Shown: one piece after another, positions 38,099 to 43,926 of the stretch
Layout of the letters: the number at the start of each line of letters is the position of its first letter
Numbering within the stretch: the first letter of the stretch is position 1
Origin: a virus
Direction: 5' to 3' (one strand)
Virus record (IMG/VR): IMGVR_UViG_3300031576_000111
Location: 1 to 43,926 of that record
DNA length: 43,926 nt
Notes under the pieces: generated by a model
Told to the model about the DNA's origin: nothing
Seen by the model: the letters and a program-made list of their open reading frames with translations, nothing else
Databases searched by the model: none
Made by a program: the position numbers and the translations under genes

Positions 38099-38213
38099 TG
38101 GCTTCCCCCAGGGGGATGAGTAGGTAGAGGATGCCGCCCATCAGCAGCACAGCCGACAAACCAATGAGGCAACACAACAGCAGGAACCCCAGCGAGCGCA
38201 ACGCCGCCTTCAT
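38058..38213 (-). CDS. 51-residue membrane protein
   Basis: MKAALRSLGFLLLCCLIGLS then AVLLMGGILYLLIPLG gives two hydrophobic segments and a short tail ending VIVTRP. GGAGGGG lies two to eight bases before ATG 38213. It is convergent with, and overlaps, the regulator by 41 bases. No promoter is evident, so it could be expressed in lysogeny from a downstream rightward region or be non-functional. Confidence 0.5.
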   Translation of the reverse strand: MKAALRSLGFLLLCCLIGLSAVLLMGGILYLLIPLGEAIKQYVFPVIVTRP

Positions 38214-38311
38214 GGCCCCTCCTTACCCCCAGGTAGCTCCTGGTGGGGACACCGTGCCCGGGCAGCACGTCGGGGGGGCTTTCCTTGCCCACACCCAACC
38301 CGGAGGGCGTC

Positions 38312-38602
38312 ATGCATCCACTCAACGGCAAGAAAACCGAAGTCACCCATATTCGTCTTTCCTCGGATCTTCTGAACATGGCCCGTGGGTATCATTCCTG
38401 GCGTCGCCAAACCCATCCCCGTCTGACCCTCCAAGCCGCCCTCGGCGAATTGCTCTATCAGGGCGTCATGGGGTTTCAGGCAGTCATGGCTAGTATCGAG
38501 CGCCAAGGGGCGATCGAGCAAGACAAAGCGTGTAGCGAAAACGCGGACTTTGCAACAAAATTGCTCGGACCGCGAGGGGCTGTTGAAACTCAATATCTCT
38601 AA
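38312..38602 (+). CDS. Small helix-rich protein, possible RHH type
   Basis: A 96-residue protein from ATG 38312 with GGAGG upstream. EVTHIRLSSDLLNMARGYHS followed by helices resembles a ribbon-helix-helix start (strand, then helix), and the C-terminal half is helical with a single cysteine. Located between the regulator and the integrase, it might control integration. Bases 38214-38311 show hairpins but no gene. Confidence 0.55.
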   Translation: MHPLNGKKTEVTHIRLSSDLLNMARGYHSWRRQTHPRLTLQAALGELLYQGVMGFQAVMASIERQGAIEQDKACSENADFATKLLGPRGAVETQYL

Positions 38603-38613
38603 GGGGTTGCGCG

Positions 38614-39561
38614 TTGAGAGACTTGACGGGACCGACCGATCAGGGATACACTCAGCCTCCTTTGGAGGCCGACGTGCTGCCGCACGATCTCTTCAGCCAA
38701 TACCTGACCCACATCCAACATCGCCGATCCCCGCTGACCCATGTAGCCTACACCTCCGACCTCAAGACGTTTCAGAAGTTCCTCGAGGCCGCTGGGCTCA
38801 AAGCCCGGAAGCGGGAGATCAGTCCTGCTCTCTTGGACCACTACCTCGCGTGGCTGAAGGGGTGCCAGTTTGCGGACGGGACGATCCAGCGACGGCTGCA
38901 GGGGCTCAAGTCATTCTTCCGGTGGGCGGTCAAGCGGCGGTATCTGCGGGACGATCCATTCATCCATTGGGAGCTGCCGCGGGCGAGACAACCCCTGCCG
39001 AGGCCGCTGACGCCCGAGGAGGACATGCGGCTGTTGGGGATCCTTGGTGCCCCTCACAAGACGAGCTACCGAAGGACGGTCATCGTGGCGATCCGCCTGG
39101 CACGGTTCGCCGGTTTGCGCCGGAGCGAGTGCAACGCCCTGGAGTGGCAGGACGTGGACCTGGTGAAGGGGATGCTGATCGTGCGCCACGGCAAGGGCGA
39201 CAAGGACCGCGCCGTGCCGATCCCGGACGCTGGGCTCCGCCAGCCGCTCCTGGCATGGTGGGAGGCCGCCGGCAAGCCAGAGTCGGGCTGTGTCCTGACT
39301 GGCTTGCGACACCGACCACTACACGACAGGGCGTTAAGCCAGAGCATCAAGCACGTTTATCGCGCTGCACGGGTTGCGGACGCTACCTTTCACACACTCA
39401 GAACCACCTATGCGACCCGCCTCTTGGAACTCGGGGCCGACATCCGCACGATTCAGGTCTTACTCGGCCACGCCAGCCTCAACACGACGATGCGATACTT
39501 GGGAATCACGGACTTACGGAAGCGGGAGGCGGTGAATCTGCTGGACAGGGATGTGACCTGA
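38614..39561 (+). CDS. int: Tyrosine recombinase integrase
   Basis: A 315-residue integrase. Residues 24-110 form the SAM-like core-binding domain (FSQYLTHIQHRRSPLTHVAY, then LKSFFRWAVKRRYL). The catalytic domain shows R169 (GLRRSE), K194 or K197 (HGKGDKDR), H260 and R263 (HTLRTTYATRL), H286 (LLGHASLNTTMRYLG) and nucleophile Y295. The start is a TTG with AAGGGG seven bases upstream. It inserts and excises the phage genome at a host attachment site; no att site pair is recognisable around it. The 39562-39664 gap, a likely attP location, has no visible repeat. Confidence 0.95.
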   Translation: MRDLTGPTDQGYTQPPLEADVLPHDLFSQYLTHIQHRRSPLTHVAYTSDLKTFQKFLEAAGLKARKREISPALLDHYLAWLKGCQFADGTIQRRLQGLKSFFRWAVKRRYLRDDPFIHWELPRARQPLPRPLTPEEDMRLLGILGAPHKTSYRRTVIVAIRLARFAGLRRSECNALEWQDVDLVKGMLIVRHGKGDKDRAVPIPDAGLRQPLLAWWEAAGKPESGCVLTGLRHRPLHDRALSQSIKHVYRAARVADATFHTLRTTYATRLLELGADIRTIQVLLGHASLNTTMRYLGITDLRKREAVNLLDRDVT

Positions 39562-39664
39562 ACGGCTGTATCGTATCTCATGTACCAACCTCGGAAAGTC
39601 CACATAATCACAGCATAAAACCCACGCAAAAACAATCCCTCGGTCATAAAAAAGGCGGAGAACT

Positions 39665-39811
39665 ATGATCCGCCACGGCTTTCGTCTCTCTAAAATGGTC
39701 AAGGCGCAACGAGAGAGAGGCGAGCTACGCGGTGGGGGCAAGTTGGCCTCACGGCGGCGGCTGGAGAAGGTGTGGCGGGAGGCAGATCGTGGCCACCGAA
39801 AACAAATATGA
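39665..39811 (+). CDS. 48-residue basic protein
   Basis: MIRHGFRLSKMVKAQRERGE continues as a strongly basic helix (RRRLEKVWREADRGHRKQI). GGCGGAGA lies before ATG 39665; its end overlaps the next gene. Size and charge suit an excisionase or small DNA-binding factor, but no motif confirms it. Confidence 0.5.
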   Translation: MIRHGFRLSKMVKAQRERGELRGGGKLASRRRLEKVWREADRGHRKQI

Positions 39812-40130
39812 CCTGACCATCACGCTAGCACTTACCAAGAAAGACGTGAGCCGCGCTGATGCCGTACACGCCGCCCAGGACATCCTCAACGCCCTCGGCG
39901 TGAGTGAGAATGGCATACATATGACCGTTGAGGGGCCGACGGTGTTACGCCAGTTACGGTCCAACACTCAGACGTATCTGGATGAGTGTGAGCGCACCGC
40001 CGCCGTCCATGCCCAGACCAAGGACCTCCTCGCCACAGCCCGCACGTTGGGCATCGCCCGTCAAACCGTCACCGCGAGGTTGGAACGATGGCAGCAGCTA
40101 CAGCGAAAGAAGGCTCTGCAAGGCGCATAG
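39789..40130 (+). CDS. Protein with C-terminal helix-turn-helix
   Basis: A 113-residue protein from GTG 39789 (GGGAGG upstream). The C-terminal part LLATARTLGIARQTVTARLE matches a Fis/Trp-type helix-turn-helix. The N-terminal half is strand-helix (YDLTITLALTKKDVSRADAV). A DNA-binding role in early rightward control is likely; it sits before the replication genes. Confidence 0.65.
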   Translation: MATENKYDLTITLALTKKDVSRADAVHAAQDILNALGVSENGIHMTVEGPTVLRQLRSNTQTYLDECERTAAVHAQTKDLLATARTLGIARQTVTARLERWQQLQRKKALQGA

Positions 40131-40324
40131 AGACCGAAACGGCATTCAAATCGGAACTGTCGCTCTACCTGCAAGAACGGGTGAGGGCGCGCAAGGCCCT
40201 CTTGGCAACCCAGAACAAGCAATTACTTCAGACATGGGCAAAGATGAGTGGGTTGAGACACTGGCACACGTCCAGCGGGATTGTGGTTGGACAGCGGAGT
40301 CAGGGGTGTCCGTTGTGCCAATGA
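40088..40324 (+). CDS. Small basic protein, unknown
   Basis: A 78-residue protein starting at ATG 40088 inside the preceding gene. The first half is a charged helix (SELSLYLQERVRARKALL); the C-terminus has a CPLC pair. No clear ribosome site. Plausible because the frame is closed by a stop just before the next gene's ribosome site. Confidence 0.5.
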   Translation: MAAATAKEGSARRIETETAFKSELSLYLQERVRARKALLATQNKQLLQTWAKMSGLRHWHTSSGIVVGQRSQGCPLCQ

Positions 40325-40336
40325 AAGGATAAGATG

Positions 40337-40642
40337 ATGGCAAACGCACCGAAATATGCGCGCACAACACACTCACTAAATGTAATGATAAATCCAACAA
40401 TTCATGCCGATCTTGCCGAATTAGCTAAAACACAGGGAAGAAGCATTGGTGAACTAATGCGAGAAGCCATTATAGCCATTTTAGATAAATACAAAAGCGG
40501 GAATAAGTTTGAAAAATTAGATGTAGCACAAATTGTTGGTCGTGAAATTGAAAGGCATGAGAATTATCTCAAGCAAGAGGTAAAGGTTGAACATGAACAT
40601 TGGACAAGGTGTGGTCCCGATTGTGCGTGTGGGGGAAAATAG
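40337..40642 (+). CDS. AT-rich gene, RHH-like small protein
   Basis: A 101-residue protein with a ribbon-helix-helix-like start: THSLNVMINPTIHADLAELA then GRSIGELMREAIIAIL. It ends with a cysteine-rich CGPDCACGGK. AAAGGA lies seven bases before ATG 40337. The gene is markedly richer in A and T than its neighbours (about 300 bases), suggesting recent acquisition. It may regulate the replication genes downstream. Confidence 0.65.
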   Translation: MANAPKYARTTHSLNVMINPTIHADLAELAKTQGRSIGELMREAIIAILDKYKSGNKFEKLDVAQIVGREIERHENYLKQEVKVEHEHWTRCGPDCACGGK

Positions 40643-40643
40643 G

Positions 40644-41342
40644 ATGCCCCGTATTCGACGGTGGTTCCACGTCTCCCATGACATCAATAGTGACCCCGAG
40701 GTGTGGGAGCTTACAGAACGATTTGGGGACAGGGCCTTTAGGGTTTGGGTGGAGATTTTGAGTATAGCTGACCGCTATGATGGGCTAGTACCAGGGGAGA
40801 ACAAGTACCTTAGTAGTGCCCTAGCAGGCAAGTGCAAGACCAAAACTAAGACGGTAGAAGGCATCTTGAAGTATGCTGCTGACAAACAATGGTTGGTGTA
40901 CGACCCATCTAGAAGAGTGCGTAATCATCTGAAATATAGGCCCACTCGGGGTGATAAACAAATCCCAGAAGGGAAATTAACAACATCCCCTCCTCTCCTA
41001 CACACTCCTACACACTCCTCTAAGAGAGACAAAAAAGAACTATTGTCCGGCTCTGAAGATCCGAACCGGACGATAGCTATTTCGGTGCTCTCCTACCTGA
41101 ACGAAAGAGCCGGGACAAAATACCGCATCAACGGAGGGAAAAGCCTGTCCCACGTCATCGCCCGCATCCATGATGGCTTTGGGCTCCCCGACCTCAAAGC
41201 CGTCATTGACTTGAAGCTCGGGCAATGGGCGAACGACGCCAAAATGTGCAAATACCTGCGCCCCGAAACCCTCTTCGGCTCCAAGTTTGAATCCTACCTC
41301 AACGAAACGATCATGGTGCGGGAGGAAGATCCGAACCCATGA
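40644..41342 (+). CDS. Replisome organizer (Phg_2220_C C-terminal domain)
   Basis: A 232-residue protein. Residues 1-80 (PRIRRWFHVSHDINSDPEVW, then ERFGDRAFRVWVEILSI) form a DnaD/replication-initiator-like winged helix. A charged linker with SSKRDKKELLSGSED leads to the C-terminal domain, including ISVLSYLNERAGTKYRING, LKAVIDLKLGQWAND and KYLRPETLFGSKFESYLNE, a signature of the Phg_2220_C family. It loads the helicase gene product at 41339, with which it overlaps (ATGA). It binds the phage origin, which may lie nearby, but I see no iteron array. Confidence 0.88.
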   Translation: MPRIRRWFHVSHDINSDPEVWELTERFGDRAFRVWVEILSIADRYDGLVPGENKYLSSALAGKCKTKTKTVEGILKYAADKQWLVYDPSRRVRNHLKYRPTRGDKQIPEGKLTTSPPLLHTPTHSSKRDKKELLSGSEDPNRTIAISVLSYLNERAGTKYRINGGKSLSHVIARIHDGFGLPDLKAVIDLKLGQWANDAKMCKYLRPETLFGSKFESYLNETIMVREEDPNP

Positions 41343-42466
41343 AGTGGGATGACATTGCCCGCAAGGTGCTGGGGAAGGCGATGCTGGACAAGGGGGCCTT
41401 GTCCCTCATGCTGCGTCACGCAGAGCCGAAAGATTTTCCCCAGCGATACCGTGCCGTCGCTGTCGCTATGCGAAACTGCGCCCTTGAGGGCACGCCAATC
41501 GACGTGGCTGTATTGACCGACGCGTACCCTGAGCTGTCGGAGACGGTCATGGACCTCGCCATCGGGGAGTTCACGACGGCGGATCAGTCGTACTGGATTC
41601 AACGCCTGCTGGAGTGTGAACAAGAGGAGCGAGCGAAAGATGCGGTCGGTCGGATGCAGGATCTGTTGCTGAAGGATCAGCGGCCCTATGGCGCTAAGCG
41701 TACTGAGATGACAAGGACATTCACCGAGGCTGTCACAGTTAAGGATGCCTCGCGGCTTATTGCCATCAGCCAACCGATGGAGACGGATAATAGCTTCGGT
41801 CCCTTTGTAGGCTTTGCCCCGTGGGACGACATTGTGAACGGCTTGGGCGAGGGGCGTTTGCATGTCTTGGCCGGCCGGCCTGGACGCGGAAAAACGACGA
41901 TGGCGGTGCAATGGTCCCGTATGGCGACCTGTGCCTCGGTGATTGTGCCTCTGGAGATGGGACATCGGGATACGGCAGTCCTGGCGGCACGACAAGGGAC
42001 GTTGCGCGATGACTGCTATGTCTTAACCGATCCTGTCACTATCTGGGCGCAGTTGCGCTTTGACGTCGCCTGGGCGGTGCAAGCATCGGGCGCAAAACTT
42101 GTGGTCTTTGACCACTTGGGTTATCTCAAGCTACCAGCACCCAAGACACAGAATCGCGTCAGTGAAATAGGCGATATTCTCCGAGCCATTAAGCAGCTCA
42201 TGCGGGAACTGAAGGCGTCGGCGGTGATCGTGTGCCAGCTCAATCGGGCCGTTGAGGGGCGCAAACTTGAGAAGCCGGAACTGTCTGACCTCCGCGAGTC
42301 TGGGGAAATCGAACAAGAGGCCGATACCGTGACCTTCTTGTGGGCGAAACGCGGCCAGGAGTATGAGCCCGAGGCGAAATACTGTCTGACGGTTTCGAAG
42401 AATCGACACGGCAGTACGGGGGGCAAAGAGATTATTTTCAACAGGCCAGAGCGCAGGTTTGAATAA
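41339..42466 (+). CDS. DnaB-like replicative helicase
   Basis: A 375-residue RecA-fold ATPase. The N-terminal helical domain (about 1-145) includes FTTADQSYWIQRLL. The motor shows Walker A AGRPGRGKTT (near residue 177), Walker B KLVVFDHLGYL, VIVCQLNRAVEGR, the LSDLRESGEIEQEAD strand and VSKNRHGSTGGKEIIF, which includes the arginine region. The length is short compared with bacterial DnaB (around 450-470). It unwinds the phage fork with a host polymerase. No phage primase is encoded. Confidence 0.93.
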   Translation: MKWDDIARKVLGKAMLDKGALSLMLRHAEPKDFPQRYRAVAVAMRNCALEGTPIDVAVLTDAYPELSETVMDLAIGEFTTADQSYWIQRLLECEQEERAKDAVGRMQDLLLKDQRPYGAKRTEMTRTFTEAVTVKDASRLIAISQPMETDNSFGPFVGFAPWDDIVNGLGEGRLHVLAGRPGRGKTTMAVQWSRMATCASVIVPLEMGHRDTAVLAARQGTLRDDCYVLTDPVTIWAQLRFDVAWAVQASGAKLVVFDHLGYLKLPAPKTQNRVSEIGDILRAIKQLMRELKASAVIVCQLNRAVEGRKLEKPELSDLRESGEIEQEADTVTFLWAKRGQEYEPEAKYCLTVSKNRHGSTGGKEIIFNRPERRFE

Positions 42467-42473
42467 AATACAA

Positions 42474-42503
42474 CAGGGCCTAGCCGAGTGGGGCCAAGCC
42501 CTG
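42474..42503 (+). other. Hairpin after helicase gene
   Basis: CAGGGC and GCCCTG form a 6-bp stem around an 18-base loop containing further pairing. No T-run follows. It lies between convergent genes and may slow or stop transcripts from either side. Confidence 0.3.
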
Positions 42504-42538
42504 AAGGTGGAGCTGGAGGTGCCGTTTTAGGATTTATC

Positions 42539-42763
42539 CTATGGCGTCGCCGCTTTTTTTATCGCCAATCGCCAGCCCTCGCGCACGAGCAAGCATTGGC
42601 GATCATCCATGACCTCGATAACGTATTGGTGGCATTTCGCGCTGATGGTTCCTCGGGATGATGCGATACCCGCTCGCCGAATCTCTGCATTAAACGCTCG
42701 ACCGACAGCAATGTCCCACTGTTTGTAAGTGATAATTTCCTTCACTGTGGATTGGCCAATCAT
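42539..42763 (-). CDS. Small hypothetical protein
   Basis: A 74-residue protein from ATG 42763 (AAGGAGAA upstream; overlapping the preceding zinc-ribbon stop). TVKEIITYKQWDIAVGRAF leads to a helix, then strands such as HQYVIEVMDDRQCLLVREGW. No recognised domain. Confidence 0.6.
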   Translation of the reverse strand: MIGQSTVKEIITYKQWDIAVGRAFNAEIRRAGIASSRGTISAKCHQYVIEVMDDRQCLLVREGWRLAIKKAATP

Positions 42764-42894
42764 TTGCTTTCTCCTTTCGGCTCCGCCCACTTCGGGCTCT
42801 TACACTTCGGGCACAGATACACCTTGTCTCTCCGTGGCGTCCAGGCGTGGCCGCAACGGGTACAGGTGAGGGAGGGGAGGCTAACTTGTTTCAT
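42760..42894 (-). CDS. 44-residue zinc-ribbon protein
   Basis: MKQVSLPSLTCTRCGHAWTP then VYLCPKCKSPKWAEP: C11/C14 and C28/C31 form a minimal zinc ribbon. It overlaps neighbours at both ends (ATGA). Function unknown. Confidence 0.6.
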   Translation of the reverse strand: MKQVSLPSLTCTRCGHAWTPRRDKVYLCPKCKSPKWAEPKGESK

Positions 42895-43073
42895 GGCCGA
42901 CCACTTTTTGCAAGTGGATAGACCGACTTGCCGTTGTATGGCAGCATTGGAGACATGTCTTGCTTGCAGTTATCACAGACGCAAGGGTACAGATGTCCAT
43001 GGCCTGTCAACATATAGGCGTCATCAAGATTGGTCGTAGAGTTACCGCACAGGCAGAGATAGTGCTTTTCCAT
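42891..43073 (-). CDS. 60-residue zinc-ribbon protein
   Basis: MEKHYLCLCGNSTTNLDDAY then YPCVCDNCKQDMSPM: cysteines at 7, 9, 31, 33 and 36 suit a zinc knuckle. AAGGAGGG precedes ATG 43073. It is the first gene of the three-gene minus operon driven from 43095-43123. Confidence 0.6.
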   Translation of the reverse strand: MEKHYLCLCGNSTTNLDDAYMLTGHGHLYPCVCDNCKQDMSPMLPYNGKSVYPLAKSGRP

Positions 43074-43094
43074 TTTTCCCTCCTTTCACCCCCC

Positions 43095-43123
43095 AATATA
43101 ACTACGGATAAGTAAGGATTCAA
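43095..43123 (-). promoter_or_regulatory. Promoter of the minus three-gene operon
   Basis: TTGAAT (43123-43118) and TATATT (43100-43095) on the minus strand, 17 bases apart. ATG 43073 follows after a leader of about 15 bases. Good sigma70 match. Confidence 0.7.
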
Positions 43124-43155
43124 GTGTGTCAATTCTACATAGGCAAATTATTTTC

Positions 43156-43184
43156 TTGACACAAGCTATTGAATTTGTTACTGC
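43156..43184 (+). promoter_or_regulatory. Possible weak rightward promoter before the small terminase
   Basis: TTGACA (43156-43161) followed after 17 bases by TACTGC (43179-43184). The -10 is poor, so it may need activation. The rest of 43074-43435 shows no gene. It is AT-rich at its start and may hold the packaging site before the small terminase gene. Confidence 0.4.
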
Positions 43185-43435
43185 TCAAAAAGGCTCTACA
43201 CAAGGGGTTGGTTGCGATTCTGCAACAGCGCAAGAGAGCGTGGGGAAGCAGTTTTGATACACCCATCAGAAACATGTCAAGTAAAATATGGTCGGTCTCT
43301 TTCAAGGATAATCGCTACTTATCACTTGACCCAGACGCGCATCCCCAAATCACCCCTACACTCTAACCAGTCACGCATCAGCAAGAGCGTGAGGCTGAGC
43401 ACAAAGCATACCGACGTGGATGGAGGTTCAGAACG

Positions 43436-43873
43436 ATGCCGTTGACTAGTGAGGCGAAGAAAGAGTATCAGCGTGTGTATATGCGTAAGACACGCCATGC
43501 GATTGCCAAGGCACGTCAACAGGCATTGGCGGTGGGGAAAAGATTGAGTGGTGCGGCCCTGACCTCTGTTGCGGGCAGTAATGTGGCTCAGGAGATGCTG
43601 CGGGATGCGTTAGACCAGCACGGATTGAAGATTGGGCTTACGCTGAACACGGTGAAAGGGTTGCATGAAGCGGAAAGGCCGTATGGGAAAGAAGCCGTAC
43701 CTGGGCCAGACAATGATGCGAGAGCTCGTGCCTGCGATTTGGCGATCCGGCTGCATGAACGTGCAGGCACCATCCCCGTAAAGCCACAAGAAGAAACACC
43801 TAATCGGTCAGGTCGTGTGGTGCTCGTGCAGATTGACGCTAATGGGACGGAAAGGCGCATTGAGATCGGGTAG
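43436..43873 (+). CDS. Small terminase subunit candidate
   Basis: A 145-residue basic protein just upstream of the large terminase once the circle is closed. The N-terminal part (SEAKKEYQRVYMRKTRHAIA) is charged and helical; the middle (VAQEMLRDALDQHGLKIGL) and DNDARARACDLAIRLHERAG near residues 98-117 resemble the helix-turn-helix and oligomerisation helices of small terminases, which bind the packaging site. GGAGG at about 43422 precedes ATG 43436. The identification rests on position and composition rather than a close match. Confidence 0.65.
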   Translation: MPLTSEAKKEYQRVYMRKTRHAIAKARQQALAVGKRLSGAALTSVAGSNVAQEMLRDALDQHGLKIGLTLNTVKGLHEAERPYGKEAVPGPDNDARARACDLAIRLHERAGTIPVKPQEETPNRSGRVVLVQIDANGTERRIEIG

Positions 43874-43926
43874 AACCACAAGGGGTTGTGGTGGACCAGC
43901 ATCTGTGGTGTCTCATAATCAGGCGG
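43800..43926. repeat. Exact terminal direct repeat, right copy
   Basis: Identical to 1-127, showing the molecule closes in a circle. Confidence 0.95.

Noticed and set aside
38550-39668. Long open frame (372 codons) overlapping the integrase on the same strand
   Set aside because: It is arginine-, glycine- and proline-rich shadow coding from the integrase, which has a complete catalytic set in the other frame.
42752-43039. Plus-strand frame of 95 codons opposite the zinc-ribbon genes
   Set aside because: It is antisense to three genes with good starts, CxxC motifs and overlapping codons.
43169-43445. Small plus-strand frames before the small terminase
   Set aside because: They have no ribosome site, overlap one another in different frames and one runs into the terminase start; no protein-like pattern is evident.

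Overview
The window is the complete genome of a temperate phage with T7-type (podovirus) virion genes, assembled as a circle. Bases 1-127 are repeated exactly at 43800-43926, so the unique length is 43,799 bp, and the gene split by the ends (43436-43873, continuing at 1-74) sits directly upstream of the large terminase. No host gene is present. The host is probably Gram-negative: there is a lipoprotein overlapping another gene in spanin fashion, a second lipoprotein, and several exported proteins. I cannot name the host genus from the sequence.

Layout. (1) 302-24798, plus strand: virion genes. They run terminase, small protein, portal, small protein, scaffold, major capsid protein, then an unusually large accessory block (6299-14434), then tail tube protein, tail fibre, tail nozzle, a Gp13-like protein and three internal (ejection) proteins. 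The accessory block holds beta-rich decoration or adhesion candidates, exported proteins, tiny zinc-ribbon proteins, an aromatic repeat protein and three sugar- or methyl-transfer-like enzymes. The last enzyme, FkbM-like, runs to 15014 against the tail tube gene. (2) 24964-28465, plus strand: lysis module and small membrane proteins (M15 peptidase endolysin, holin candidates, a triplicated membrane protein, a spanin-like pair). (3) 28438-37758, minus strand: a long chain of early or accessory genes, mostly joined by ATGA, TGATG or TAATG overlaps. They include two HNH nucleases, a PD-(D/E)XK exonuclease with a recombination-associated partner, zinc ribbons and a DUF6745-like pair, ending at a lysogeny-type regulator. 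(4) 37859-42466, plus strand: divergent XRE regulator, tyrosine integrase, small DNA-binding proteins, a replisome organizer and a DnaB-like helicase. (5) 42539-43073, minus strand: three small genes. (6) 43074-43435: a non-coding promoter region before the small terminase candidate.

How it works together. The integrase and divergent XRE genes, with repeated operator-like sites around good sigma70-type promoters, indicate a lysogeny switch. Replication appears to use the host polymerase recruited by the organizer and helicase: neither DNA polymerase nor T7-type RNA polymerase is encoded. DNA is packaged into a T7-like head and ejected through a short tail with internal proteins; lysis uses a peptidase endolysin.

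The most unusual items are: an intact-looking DUF7448-like gene (32520-32891) interrupted by one UGA exactly where relatives have a cysteine, with a perfect hairpin just downstream in the position of a bacterial SECIS; a self-contained 26-residue membrane-peptide gene with its own promoter, antisense in the late operon (24799-24879); a 70-nt three-way-junction-like structure (31992-32061); and two proteins built from internal repeats (12631-13512 and 27165-27680). Many genes below 60 codons were found by reading the gaps.
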